Shown: positions 1-10,214, numbered from the stretch's first letter. The stretch: DNA of 64,000 bases from Kuschelorhynchus macadamiae (GCA_030620095.1 JAUTXW010001615.1:129501-193500), one strand, 5' to 3'. The notes: generated by a model from the sequence alone, not told the origin. Made by a program: numbers and translations.

Positions 1-265
1 TACCTATATTTATAGACTATAAAATTTGTCTTTTTTTACATTTTCAAAAATATATAATAGTATGAATTTTTTCTCAGAAACACGCAAACAAATAACAATT
101 TTCTGTGACTTAATTTTTTATCAAAATTTGAAGTCAATCGGAATTGAGAAAACATGTTTTTCGAGCCCGAAACGTGAAGATCCGAGGGAAGTAAAAAGGG
201 CGGTGTTAGTCGTTTATAAAGGTAATATAATAAAAGAGCCAATCTAACAGTCTCTATCTGAAGAA
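1..265 (-). repeat. Partial copy of the AAGATGGCGG dispersed repeat family
   Basis: Positions 130-215 match the conserved terminal block seen at 2600-2780 and 54160-54330: a short tract reading AATTGAGAAAACATG, a turn through CGAAACGT, then GGAAGTAAAAAG. It reads in the - orientation relative to the copy at 5268-6440. The two open frames here are translations of this repeat and are not considered genes. Confidence 0.6.
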
Positions 266-780
266 ACAATACTATATCATTTGCACCTCATGTTGCTTTC
301 AAAACATAATTTTTGTAACTATTATCAAAAATAGATGAAAAAGAAAGTATTTTTTTAAGAGCAGCCAGACATACATTTGAATATACAAATTAATGAATGG
401 TTACTATTATGATTTTTACTAGTTTTTGCTGACATCGAAATGAAATTTAAGAAAACCACTGGAATTTTGACGTTTCTTTTAAGACAACTTGATCAACGAG
501 TTTTTGTTGAACTAATCAATTCTAATAACACAATCTTCTAATCGAATACATGTTTATTAAATGGCTAGGACCTTATTTTATTCATTCTAGACTTGTGGAT
601 CTAACCTGTGTTGCTCTACAAGACAATGTACTACATTTGCAAATATTTGTTTCTGTTATTTTGAAATTTACCAACAAAAAAAATCGATAAATTTCCTTTA
701 GCCGGAACGTCCATCGTTATGAATATTTCCTTTTATTAGGAATAATGAAGTTAGACCCAATTTAGTTTAGTACATAGTTA
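266..780. other. No gene recognised
   Basis: AT-rich sequence without a sustained open frame or a repeat that I can place. Confidence 0.5.
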
Positions 781-1147
781 TTTAAGAACGCATAAATTTA
801 TTGGGCGCCATTTTGCTCCATCATATTGGATTCCTACCAATATTTTACCAGTTACTACATATGCCACAATTGATTGCAAAATTTAAAGTCAATTGAATAA
901 GATTTTTTACGTTGGTTTTTAAAAAAATATATTTGGCGCCATTTTGTTCAGCCATCTTGATTTCGTAACACAACCTTGCCAGTTTATCTCCATATCACAC
1001 TTAATGCTTGCACAAAATTTGAAATTAATCTAATAAATAACTTTTCACGCTAATTTTCTAAATATATTTATTATTGTTTAATTGACTGGATCGTTACTTG
1101 ATGAAAATTCATTATCAAACAGATAATAAAACACTCAGTATGTTTTA
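781..1147 (-). repeat. AAGATGGCGG family repeat, two sub-units
   Basis: Two sub-units with GCGCCATTTTG cores (near 805 and 936), each followed by text similar to ACCAGTTACTACATATG. This is the same family as 2326-2790 and 5268-6440, here in - orientation. Confidence 0.6.
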
Positions 1148-1362
1148 ATATCCTGATAAAAATCCAGTATGCTGGAACAAGATGGCAGCCTAAAGTAACT
1201 TTAAACAAATCATTACTAAAACTAATTATTCACTTTACCTCAAATTTTACACAAGAATCAAGTGTTACATAAGAATGAACTGGTAACATTTTGGTATGAA
1301 TAAAATAATAAAATAGATAATAAAACACTCAGTACATTTTAAATTTTCACATATATTCACAA

Positions 1363-1404
1363 CTTGTGACGATCGTTTTGCTAACTGTAGCTTCTTCAGA
1401 CAAG
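1363..1404 (-). ncRNA. Type I hammerhead ribozyme motif, left PLE arm (G12 altered)
   Basis: On the - strand: stem I CTTGT pairs with ACAAG; then the core CTGAAGA (1393-1399), stem II GCTA/TAGC, then AAAA where GAAA is expected, then the self-complementary ACGATCGT and the cleavage-site C. The conserved G of GAAA is changed to A, which should abolish activity. Everything else fits the hammerhead consensus. Confidence 0.7.
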
Positions 1405-1437
1405 AGGTACTTCTACTTACATTAACAGAAAGAAAAT

Positions 1438-1668
1438 GTGTTTGAAGTGTTTCCGAATTACGTAAAACTGAAAACAAAAAATCGAAGTTTAGCCGCAAAG
1501 AAAGCAGTCATTAATGGAATTGAGAAATGGATAAAAGAAGACAGAAAACAACAATACAACAGTAGAGACATTAATAACGATTATCTTAAGGTAATACATT
1601 CAGAATTATCATTTAAATTACACATTTCCCACAACATATTAAAGAAAAAACGAAATACAAGATCATAA
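1438..1668 (+). pseudogene. PLE ORF remnant, N-terminal part
   Basis: A 76-codon open frame begins just inside the left arm. The peptide is basic (motifs such as LAAKKAVINGIEKW and RKQQYNSRDINN). I read it as the start of the PLE protein because of its position between the inverted arms and directly before the GIY-YIG remnant. I cannot assign a domain from sequence alone. The frame ends before any reverse transcriptase motif, which agrees with an internal deletion. It could instead be a chance frame. Confidence 0.45.
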
Positions 1669-1679
1669 CTTATATTGGT

Positions 1680-2060
1680 AAACCAGTTGAGAAAGTAGCC
1701 GCAACTTTACGTAAAAACAAAATTAAAATTTCATTTAAAACCAACAATAGTTTAGGAAAATACATAAAAAACAACAAAGACAAAACCCAAAAAGATAATA
1801 TGTCCGGGGTATACAAATAAAACTGTGGGTCATGCCCAAAAGTTTATATAGGTCAGACAGGCAGAAATTTTAGACAAAGGATTCAAGAACATAAAAGAAG
1901 TTTTATTAAAAACAAAACCGATTCCACATACGCCTCACATTTATTACAAAATAAACATACATTTATTTAATGATGAATTTAACATTTTGCACACTATAAA
2001 CAAAAGAAAAAAATTAACCCTTTTAGAATCCTTAGAAATCAATAAAATTAAAAATACCCA
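1680..2060 (+). pseudogene. PLE GIY-YIG endonuclease domain remnant
   Basis: Across small frameshifts the sequence reads CGSCPKVYIGQTGRNFRQRI, then QEHKRSF and DSTYASHLL. This is the typical C-terminal GIY-YIG nuclease of Penelope-like elements: the YIGQTGR core, then an arginine and the EHKR stretch. The family uses this domain to nick target DNA for integration. Stops and frameshifts near 1800-1830 and 1960 show that it is not translated as one protein. The right arm with its hammerhead motif follows directly. Confidence 0.75.
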
Positions 2061-2068
2061 GTCTACCT

Positions 2069-2112
2069 CTTGTTTGAAGAAGCTACAGTGTTAGCGAAAC
2101 GATCGTCACAAG
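2069..2112 (+). ncRNA. Type I hammerhead ribozyme motif, right PLE arm (C3 altered)
   Basis: Order: stem I CTTGT (2069-2073), core TTGAAGA where CTGAAGA is expected, stem II GCTA/TAGC (2082-2095), intact GAAA (2096-2099), the palindrome ACGATCGT forming stem III, cleavage C at 2107, then ACAAG (2108-2112) closing stem I. One core base differs from consensus. It is a different base from the one altered in the left arm. Confidence 0.75.
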
Positions 2113-2325
2113 TTGTGAATATATGTGAAAATTTAAAACGTACTGAGTGTTTTATTATCTATTTTATTTTATTCATACCAAAATGTTACCAGTTCATTCT
2201 TATGTAACACTTGATTTTTGTGTAAAATTTGAGGCAAAGTGAATAATTAGTTTTAGTAATGATTTGTTTAAAGTTACTTTAGGCTGTCATCTTGTTCTCC
2301 AGCATACTGGATTTTTATCAGGATA

Positions 2326-2790
2326 TTACCAGGTCATCCACATATGACCCTTAATTTTTGATTACAATTTGAAGTCAAAAATTTTATTTGGCCACCATTT
2401 TGTTTCGCCATCTTAAATTAGTACTAGTTTTACTAGTTTATCGCTACACCACAATTAATTATGGCACACAATTTTAAATAATTTCATTAATCATTTTTCA
2501 GACTGAATTTTTAAATATCTTATTGGGCCGCCATTTTATTTTGCCATATTGAATTTTTAACAAAATATTACCAAGTCATTCCCATATGACCTTTAATTTT
2601 TGATCATAATTTGAAGTCAATCGGGCAAGTAGTTTTTTAGCAATACTGCGAACAGACAATCCGACAGACAGACAGACCAACGGAATCGAGAAAACATGTT
2701 TTTCGGCATTTAGAAACCCTGAAACGTAAAGATCTGAAAAAATCTCAGAGGGTGAATTTTGATGGAAGTAAAAAGGAAGTGTGGCCACTT
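2326..2790 (-). repeat. AAGATGGCGG family repeat with conserved terminal block
   Basis: Two cores read as CCACCATTTTG (near 2391) and CCGCCATTTTA (near 2528) in the + direction. A CAGACAGACAGAC tract and the terminal block ending GGAAGTAAAAAGGAAGTG follow. It continues outward from the right PLE arm. Confidence 0.65.
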
Positions 2791-2859
2791 CATATGTAGG
2801 TACAGCGGTGTATTTTACTTTATATTTATTCTAACAAAACTTTGTAATCCACTTATGAG

Positions 2860-3640
2860 TGGAATTTAGTTAACAAATAAAAGATTTTACAAACGAATTC
2901 TCAAAATACGTCCATATAAAATTCAAGCAAGCGCCTATTTTTGAAGCTTTACAATTCCTGCCTCGAATACGTACAGCAAATAGCACACACTCGCGATCAA
3001 TAATAAATGTTATTACGTCAGTAAAATCGTCGAGAATACGGACCATTTTATTGCTAATGCTAATCGCATTCATTTACTTCACAGGCCAATAAATTGCGCC
3101 CGCGCGCTTTGTGCATTTTCGTGAGAACATCGGTACATCGGTTGTGAGAAGGACGTTCAACTTTATTTTAGCGTTTTAGCTTAGCAGTCTCTAGTTTAGT
3201 CCGGTTTAGCAGCCAAATGTGTTGAAAGAACAAATCGTGGTGTCAGAGTTTGCCCGTGTTTTAAATTTAGAGCCGGTTTGTAGTTACTGTCTATTTTCGA
3301 TTAGTGATTTTTACCATTCGGGGGTATGGAGTGACTTTAAATTCTTTTGTTTTGGATAATGTGACACGTTAAAAACACTAGACAAATACATTAAAGCAGT
3401 TTGCATAGTGGAAAATCGTCCTTAATGATAAAGGTTGAGGTGTGATATAAAGTTAATTATTTCAGATAGATTTCAGAGAAATGCATAACATATTTTTAAG
3501 ATACTAGCTTCTACGTATATTAAATTTTTGAATTTTTATATGTGAAATCACTGATCTGAAGATCTTTGTGTGAAAGAATAAGAATTATTTTACTTTATTT
3601 TTGTGCGTAAATGTTTAAAAAGTCTCTAAAAGAAAGTTAA
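2860..3640 (+). promoter_or_regulatory. Candidate host promoter or 5' exon, unassigned
   Basis: This stretch is less AT-rich than its surroundings and contains no repeat that I recognise. It has a CCAAT box at 3085-3089, a GC-rich run GCGCCCGCGCGC near 3096, and a GTAT-type splice donor possibility after the GGGG near 3323. It could be a promoter with a non-coding first exon of a gene whose body lies elsewhere. No coding frame supports a protein here, so the call is weak. Confidence 0.25.
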
Positions 3641-3687
3641 ATAAATAGGCCCGTCTGGAATTTTAAGATATAAGGGTCTCTTTACTA

Positions 3688-4014
3688 GAGATGGGCGTAT
3701 TATCGATAAGTCAGCGATATATCGAATAACAAAATGTAAATAGAAAAATATCGATAAGTGCTGATAGGTACGCCCTACTGCCGATAGATAGCCAATAATA
3801 TCGACCCTTAGTGGTAAATTGATAACATATTTACAAAGGTGAGGACCTTTTTTTGCTCTTCAATAAAGTTGGCTTCCGAGCCGCTTTTGTTGCAAATATC
3901 GATAGGTAGCAAAGAACTATCGTGGGTACAATGCCTGTCGATAACTTAATTGTATCGATTAATTTTCAACTATCGTTAGACGCTAGGTAAATTCTGTTTT
4001 CGCCCAACCCTACT
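3688..4014. promoter_or_regulatory. Cluster of TATCGATA (DRE-like) motifs
   Basis: Exact TATCGATA occurs at 3701, 3749 and 3897. TATCGATT occurs at 3953. Several one-mismatch relatives (ATCGAATA, GTCGATAAC, ATATCGACC, CTATCGT) are interspersed. TATCGATA is the DREF-binding core in flies. The segment is bounded by GATGGGCG at 3691 and CGCCCAACCC at 4001, which are partly inverted, so it may be a small mobile element instead of a promoter. Confidence 0.4.
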
Positions 4015-4386
4015 CTTCATCCTCATTTGGGTTATAATGTAAATAGATGCCTTTAAAATTTTCACTGTGGCCATAGGAGAAGATAAACTTTGTAAAATAT
4101 TTGTTATTGTACGGTGTTGCCACTTCTACCATAAATCGGTGGAGAAATACGTTTTCTAAATAGCACACATGTTCTTGTATTTTTATGACGTTTGAATTTT
4201 TTTTACTTTGATCTTATCATTATATTATCTTAAAGAAACATGATTAGGGCAATTTTAAAAGTTATAAGTTTCGACAGCTGTCAAAACGGGTATATTTAAA
4301 ATGTTGTCAAAATTGGATTTGTAATATTATTGTCCTCTTTTTTGGTTTGACGAAATATATTTGGAAGGACAAAAATATCAAAAAAT

Positions 4387-4390
<4 letters not shown>

Positions 4391-4441
<51 letters not shown>
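4391..4441. repeat. (TA)n microsatellite
   Basis: About 25 uninterrupted TA dinucleotides next to the MITE that starts near 4463. Confidence 0.95.
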
Positions 4442-4445
<4 letters not shown>

Positions 4446-4462
4446 TCCACAAACGTTTAGTT

Positions 4463-4913
4463 TTCGAGATACAGGGTGTAAAAAAAAATTTTAAAAATAA
4501 ATATTTAATATATCGAAAACAATTTTAGAATCTAATTGAAATTTGTTATGCGATATTATGACGTAAAGAGGTATTTTTTGGAATAAAATGATTAATAAAT
4601 GAAGTGACCACTGACATGGATGACAACATAAAGTGAGATATTTTTAACGAAAAAGATTTCTTCAGAATTAATAACTTTTTCTTCACTTTTTTGTCGTCTA
4701 ATGCATCGTTTTGGAATATTAAAATACCCTTTCAATACATTCATATCCTTATACATTATTAGGTATTTCAAATAATTTTCAACAAGTTGGCGTTGAACTC
4801 ATGGTTTGGTTTAATAAATACTTAGTTGCAATTTGAAATAATAATAATCGTTTTCCAAGTAATAAAAAAAAAACGGAAAAATTTTAATTTTCTTTTACAC
4901 CCTGTATCTCAAG
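4463..4913. mobile_element. MITE with ACACCCTGTATCTC termini
   Basis: The left end GAGATACAGGGTGTAAAA (near 4466) and the right end TTTTACACCCTGTATCTC (near 4893) are inverted copies. The interior has no coding capacity. The termini match the TACAGGGTGT ends at several other places in this window, so this is a non-autonomous DNA transposon. Confidence 0.7.
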
Positions 4914-5267
4914 AACTAAGAATTGTTTTGACCTCCTAAAGACAACCTTAGAATATTTCCCTTTCCTCCCGAAACACCCTGTATCTGGCTGAGGTTTTTA
5001 TATCTGCTTTGTTGTTTGTTGAATGGTCATGTTTTTTTTATATAAATCATTTCCATAACTCTCGTTTATTTTGATTCGGTCCGTAACGTAAAATTTTGGT
5101 TTTTTTTTAAGTTAAATTTATGTTCTTTCTAGTTTTCATGGTTTGTGAGGGTGGTGGTATTTTATTTATCAAATTTGTAACCGTTTAGGCGGATTTAAAG
5201 ATACTGAGATGTTTGGCCAATATAAACACTAGGGCAATTGCTGGAAGGAATATAATGAATATATGTT

Positions 5268-6440
5268 TTTTACTTCCTTTATAAAAGCGAAGTATTGTAA
5301 TCGTGAAAAATTCACCCTCCGAGATTTTTCAGATCTTTACGTTTCAGGATGCCTAGATGACGAAAAACTTGTTTTCTCGATTGCGTCGGTCTGTGTGTTC
5401 GCGGCAGAGCTAAAGAACTACTTACTCGATTAACATCAAATTTTGGTCAAAAATTAAGGAACATATGGGGATGACCCTTTAAAACAATTATTAATAAGTG
5501 CTTTTTAGAAAGTGCTTATCCAATTTATCTCAAATTTTGCACAAAAATCAAGTATTATGTAGGAATCAACTTGTCAAATTTTGGTACGAATCCAAGAAGG
5601 CGGAACAAAATGGCGGCTTAATAAAATATTTAAAAATTCAGCTTGAAAAACTACTTAATGAATTGATTTCAAATTGTGTGCCATAACTAATTGTAGTTTA
5701 GAGATAAACTAGTAAAAGTGCGATACTAATTTAAGATGGCGGAATAAAATGGAGGGTAAATAAAAATTTCGGTCTGTCAGTACGCGGCATAGCTTAAAAA
5801 CTACTCATCAGATTGACTTTAAATTTTAGTCAAACATTAAGGTTCATATGGGGATGACCTGGTAATATTCTGGTTAAAATCCAATGACGGAACAAGATGG
5901 CGCCCTAGTGAAACGTTAAAGAAATTATTACTAAAAAAGCTAATTATCCAATGTATCTCAAATTTTGAACAAATATCAAGTATTATGTAGAAACTAACTG
6001 ATACATTTTTGGTATGAATCCAAGATGGCGGACAAAATGGAGGTTTAATAAAATACTTAGAAACTGGGCCTGAATAAACTATTTAATGAACTTATTTCAA
6101 ATTGTGTTCTATAACTAATTGTAGTATAGAGATGAACTAGTAAAACAGTAATTAAAGATGGCGGAACAAAATGGCGGCCAAATAAAATTTTTATAATCTG
6201 AAAAAGTCAATCTCAGGTTTTACATATCTTCGCGTTTTGGCGTCCCTAGATGCCAAAAATATGTTTTACCAGTCCGTCGGTCAGTTTGTCGTTTTGTCTG
6301 TCTGTTTGTCAGTTTGCAGCATAGCTTAAAAACTACTCATGAGATTAACTTGGAATGACCTGGTAATTTTAATATATAAGTAATTAAAAATCCAATATGC
6401 CGGAACAAGATGGCGGCCTAATAAAACGTTAAAAAAATTA
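5268..6440 (+). repeat. Longest array of the AAGATGGCGG dispersed repeat
   Basis: It starts with ACTTCCTTTATAAAAGCGAA and the conserved block that reads GATCTTTACGTTTCAGG. At least five sub-units follow, with cores near 5598, 5734, 5895, 6022, 6155 and 6405 (for example CCAAGATGGCGGA). Each is preceded by a phrase like CTCAAATTTTGCACAAA and a GGTAATATTCTGG-type link. A second terminal block lies near 6190-6330 with GTCTGTCTGTTTGTC. No ORF in it is considered real. Confidence 0.75.
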
Positions 6441-7430
6441 TTAGTTATATAATAATATTTACGTTTTATTATATTTTGATGATTGTGTAGGGTCCAGGAA
6501 ATTAATTCTATTATTATTTTCTGTTTCGATAGGATAAGAATCAAAGGACTTTACAATGTCCTCACACATATTCTTTGGAACGGCAGTAATACAACCTGTT
6601 ATGTTTTAATATTTTTATTACTCGCCGAATGCCACCACTGTTATGATTTAATAATTTTAGTATTTTGTATTAGCACTGGTAGTAAATGTAAACACTTCAA
6701 CTTATTTCAAATCTCTCTATTATCTTCTGTACAAGAGGGACACTTCTTACTTCTAACAAATCTTTACTCTTACTGTGTCTACTGACTTAATTCTACTGAC
6801 AATATAGTACTGACATAATAACTGACCTGCTCTATACTGACTACCTAGAACTTATTTTTATATGAATTCCCTAATTTGAGATGCAGTGGCGTATCTGTAA
6901 AATTGATTAAAAAAGGTGTCTATAAAAGTAATTTGGGGAGTATCTGCTACGCCACTGCTTACTGTACTACAATGGTTTCTTTTAATGTTTTTATAGCTGA
7001 ACCTTCCCAAGCTTTATCGACATAGTGTAAATGAGTTTATGATAGGTTTTTTCGGGTATAATAATATTTGGGGCGGAAGAACGTGCATAAAATGGAATTT
7101 GAAGTAGAATTTAAAATACATATTGTTTACTTAGAATTTCCCTTGCAATAAACGACCATTAAAGCAGCTTTTGTCGGAAGGTTCCGCCGAAATATAATGT
7201 ATGTCTAAATATTGCATTTACGTGTCAAACTATCTCTAGACTAATGAATATATAATACTTAAGACTATTCACAAATAAAATGACTATAAAATAATGGGGT
7301 CACAACAGTCTATGTATAGGAGTAAGAGAGAATATTATATGATAGTTTTTGAATAACAGTAGCTACTCTCCAATTCTTCGAACATCAATTGTGCTATGAC
7401 AGTGGATATGAATGAACCCATTGCACAGCT
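6441..7430. other. No gene recognised; short inverted repeat inside
   Basis: The only structure that I can support is GCAGTGGCGTA (6883) and its inverse TACGCCACTGC (6948), bounding about 78 bp. This resembles the ends of a very short MITE. The open frame at 6483-6785 has no recognisable domain. Confidence 0.4.
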
Positions 7431-7434
7431 GTTT

Positions 7435-8110
7435 ATAATATTTCTCACTGTAAATATTCAATAACTGCTAAAAATTCTTCGAGGGGTATATTTGTACATT
7501 TTTTAATTTTATTCCATTTTTCTCTTATGGTGTCTAAAGCTAGTTGAAATGGAATATTTTTTTATAGATATACTACGTCTAGTGAGATAATTATACTATC
7601 TTCAGGCAAAATGATGATTTTTGATTTGAGTGTTCGGTTGGCTTGTTATGTTGCTAAGGAGGTTTTTAAGATATTTTGACAATTTGACATGAAACTGCTT
7701 TTTATGTACCTAACTTAGGAAGACCATATGTTTTTGGTGGAAGAGTAATTTTTAAGTTTTTATCTATATTTGGTGCTAATGAGGTCATTATTTTTCTTTT
7801 GAAAAATATTAGTTGGGTTGCTGTTAATTTATTTATAAGCAAAGTCATCGTTAAAGTGTAGCAATTTTTTTTTAACCTTCGGTGTTCATGATTACTGTTT
7901 AAATGGATTTGTCTTAAAACTTTTTACTGTGGGTTTAAGAAAATTGCGTGTTTTTTAAATTCTAGTATATATTTGTTTTTAAAGTAATCTTTTTTATTAA
8001 TTTTATGAAATTTATGTACAGTTCTGTCTTTAAAATCATATATATATTTATAAAAATATATATAAATTAACTCGTCTTTTTTTTCCACCGATAAATTTTT
8101 AATAGTTTTC
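7435..8110 (-). pseudogene. PLE reverse transcriptase remnant
   Basis: On the - strand, interrupted frames read IISLDVVYLYKKIPFQLALD and then TIREKWNKIKKC and LEEFLAVIEYL. This matches the Penelope-like reverse transcriptase region around the catalytic SLDV(V/T)xLxTxxP motif. Upstream fragments, reading LINKLTATQLIFFKRK and KTYGLPKLG, are also in PLE order. Stops and frameshifts are frequent. The hammerhead-like motifs at 8585-8714 lie on the same strand, at the place where the 5' pseudo-LTR of this element should be. Confidence 0.6.
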
Positions 8111-8569
8111 TATTGAACATATTAACACCAGACATCACAGAATTTGCATCTCTTTGGTGACTTCTACTGCCATTACAAAAATTTGAGTCTAAAAACCGGT
8201 TTCTACCACATATTCAGGGATATCGATATCGGTGATCGAGATTTTCCAACCACTCTTTTTCTACGCTAATTGTTTTTAGAACAGTCTTATAGTTTTTAGA
8301 AATTAATTTATTTTATTTATATTACTTTGTTTTATTTTTAAAAACAAAATCCTATATTTGTCGTTTTTTTTTTATATATATACAGGGTGTCTATTTTAGG
8401 GTATACCACTATTGCTATCTCCTAAACGGCAAGAGATACGATGTTGGTTAAATTAGAGAAAAAGTGTCCTTTATGAAACACGTTAACATATTTTTAATTT
8501 ATTTCTTTGTTCCTGAAATACCGGGGATTTTGCAACAATTGTCCAAAATTATTTTATTAAATAACTCAA

Positions 8570-8720
8570 AAAGATTTTCAATCCGACGTTTCGTCTACCG
8601 GCCACCACCATCAAATTTTTTTTAATACGGACCTGCATTTTTTATTTCATTTTCTTGATTTACAGTTATTACATCAACATTTTTACCGACGTTTCGTACT
8701 GTTATATTCATCTACATGTT
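8570..8720 (-). repeat. Two degenerate hammerhead-like motifs, PLE pseudo-LTR relic
   Basis: GAAACGTCGG occurs on the - strand at 8583-8592 and again at 8686-8695. Before the second one lies TAGATGA (8708-8714), a decayed CTGATGA core. These match the conserved halves of the hammerhead in PLE pseudo-LTRs but are not intact. Confidence 0.45.
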
Positions 8721-9026
8721 TGCTTTTTTTAGTACGGCTCTGGATTTTCATTAAAAGAATGGGCTTCTTCATCCAGAAAATAAAAATTAAAATTAAAAAA
8801 ATTTAAATTTTTTTACGGTTCATCACAAACGAAATTACAATTAAATACCTACTAATATTAAAATGGTTTGAGTTTTAAAATTAATTACTTACAGTAAGGC
8901 GGCTGTGAAAAAACAGTTAAATTGATAAAGCGATTATTATAACTGAGCCACCGTTAAATAATACATTGGTCAAATTATTTTAATTTGATGATAATTATTG
9001 GTCTGTTGTTGAATAATTGAAATAAT

Positions 9027-9400
9027 ATGGATTATTTAAATGACGAGAAAGTAGAGCTGTTTGTTTATGCGAGATCCATGCGTAACGTAGATAATGCAGC
9101 TCAACTGTACCATCAGATGTATCCTGAAAGAGCCGTTTCCAGTGTTTGCATTTTCCGTAGACTAGAAAGAAATTTACGACAACATGAATCTTTTCAGAAA
9201 AAGCAAAGCCATACTCTAACTGTAACAGCCCAAGGAGGAGTTGGTGAAGTGAATGTATTAGGTAAATCCTCTTTGGTGTAAAAATTGTCGCCTTTTAATT
9301 TAAATACTGTTTCAGCCTTCGTAAATTATAAAAATCATGACAATCAAGAGGTATCCCTGCGAGAAATTGAGACAGAAACCGGTGTTACCAAAGATTTCCG
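9027..9400 (+). pseudogene. Mariner-type transposase N-terminal (helix-turn-helix) remnant
   Basis: A frame starting MDYLNDEKVELFVYARSM and continuing AAQLYHQMYPERAV resembles the N-terminus of the transposase at 49948-50988 (AASEMYFNRYPERRQ). A possible intron (GTAAAT at 9262 to the AG before 9317) is followed by a matching exon reading FVNYKNHDNQEVSLREIETE. The DDE domain is absent because the sequence runs into an oppositely oriented Tigger fragment. This is a truncated copy without transposase function. Confidence 0.55.
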
Positions 9401-9404
9401 TAAA

Positions 9405-10162
9405 AGGCGAATTTTCTGAGGATGGATTCTCCGAAAACGGCTACAGCCGCTGCTTCGCCACAGATGGATTTGAAAGAGGTATTATGACGTTGACAGAACT
9501 TCTCCAACCATCAATTTGATCCTTTAAAACCATCAACTTCTAGATTCTTCGCAATTTCTTGTGCTTTTTCCTTTAGGATTTTCTTGTGCTTTTTCCTTTA
9601 TTGTACCGGATATTGGAATGTGTTTGGAGCGTACTTTACAAAACCAGTCGTAGACAATTTGGTCTATGGAAGCACCCTCAGTTGTCGCAAATGTCTTTTT
9701 CTCTTTCGTGTTATCGGTCTCGGCGAATCGCTTGTTAAGATCTCTCTTGTTGCTCAAAATATCACTAATTTGAATTTTCCTACACAGAATTTTTCGGCTA
9801 ATACTCTAACACTAAGTTTGTTTTTTTTCCGCGTACTGGATTATTTCAATTTTTTCTTGAAGTCTCAAAAACTAGTGCTATTAACAATAGGTAGGAGCCC
9901 CACCGCTTATTAGCATAGATCTAAATATTGCCCATAATGTGCAATAAAAATATCGGCATTAAATGTGGGTTTTTCAAAAATTATCTGAACATCTGTCCGT
10001 TCTGAGGAGATAAATTTTACTGTTTTTATTAAAAATGTTCCAAATTTTACTGTCCGTGTCCGTTGTCAAGAGGATTTAATACACAGGAATACATATACTG
10101 ACGGTCGGTGACTTCTTCAAAATTGTCCGTTCAGCAGAGGTGTCCGTTAAGGGAGGTTTCAC

Positions 10163-10164
<2 letters not shown>
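9405..10164 (-). mobile_element. Tigger/pogo-like transposon, truncated
   Basis: The 5' end on the - strand is CAGTGAAACCTCCCTTAACG (ending at 10164), the typical terminal repeat of pogo/Tigger elements. Inside, frames on the - strand read EEKIEIIQYAEK, VRVLAEKFCVGK and QISDILSNKRDLNKRF (CENP-B type helix-turn-helix). Then come YDWFCKVRSKHIPISG and RHNTSFKSICGEAA (second DNA-binding helix domain). Several frameshifts are present. A phrase similar to GAAAAAGCACAAGAAAT is duplicated near 9560-9600. The DDE catalytic part is missing. Confidence 0.7.

Positions 10165-10165
<1 letters not shown>

Positions 10166-10211
<46 letters not shown>
10166..10211. repeat. (TA)n microsatellite at the Tigger insertion point
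   Basis: About 22 TA units start two bases after the Tigger terminus. Pogo elements duplicate TA on insertion, so the tract may have grown from that site. Confidence 0.9.

Positions 10212-10214
<3 letters not shown>

Larger units (their letters stand above)
1148..2325 (+). mobile_element. Penelope-like element, internally deleted, with inverted terminal arms
   Basis: About 250 bp at 1148-1405 is repeated in reverse complement at 2070-2325. Between the arms lie an N-terminal coding remnant (1438-1668) and a GIY-YIG endonuclease remnant (1680-2060). Inverted pseudo-LTR arms plus a C-terminal GIY-YIG domain are the known hallmarks of Penelope-like elements. The reverse transcriptase core expected in between is missing, so this copy is non-autonomous. 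The arms carry hammerhead ribozyme motifs. They also run into the AAGATGGCGG dispersed repeat, so the true pseudo-LTR boundary is uncertain. Confidence 0.75.

Noticed and set aside
2576..2788. Open frames in the dispersed repeat reading DLYVSGFLNAEK-like text
   Set aside because: Similar peptides recur because the DNA repeat recurs. Frames are not kept open across copies, so protein coding is unlikely.
6483..6785. 100-codon open frame on +
   Set aside because: Hydrophobic, cysteine-scattered peptide with no domain, in AT-rich non-coding sequence; chance frame.
10140..10205. Start of a frame through a poly-Ile/Tyr stretch
   Set aside because: Translation of the (TA)n tract; only the part after 10212 is a real PLE remnant.
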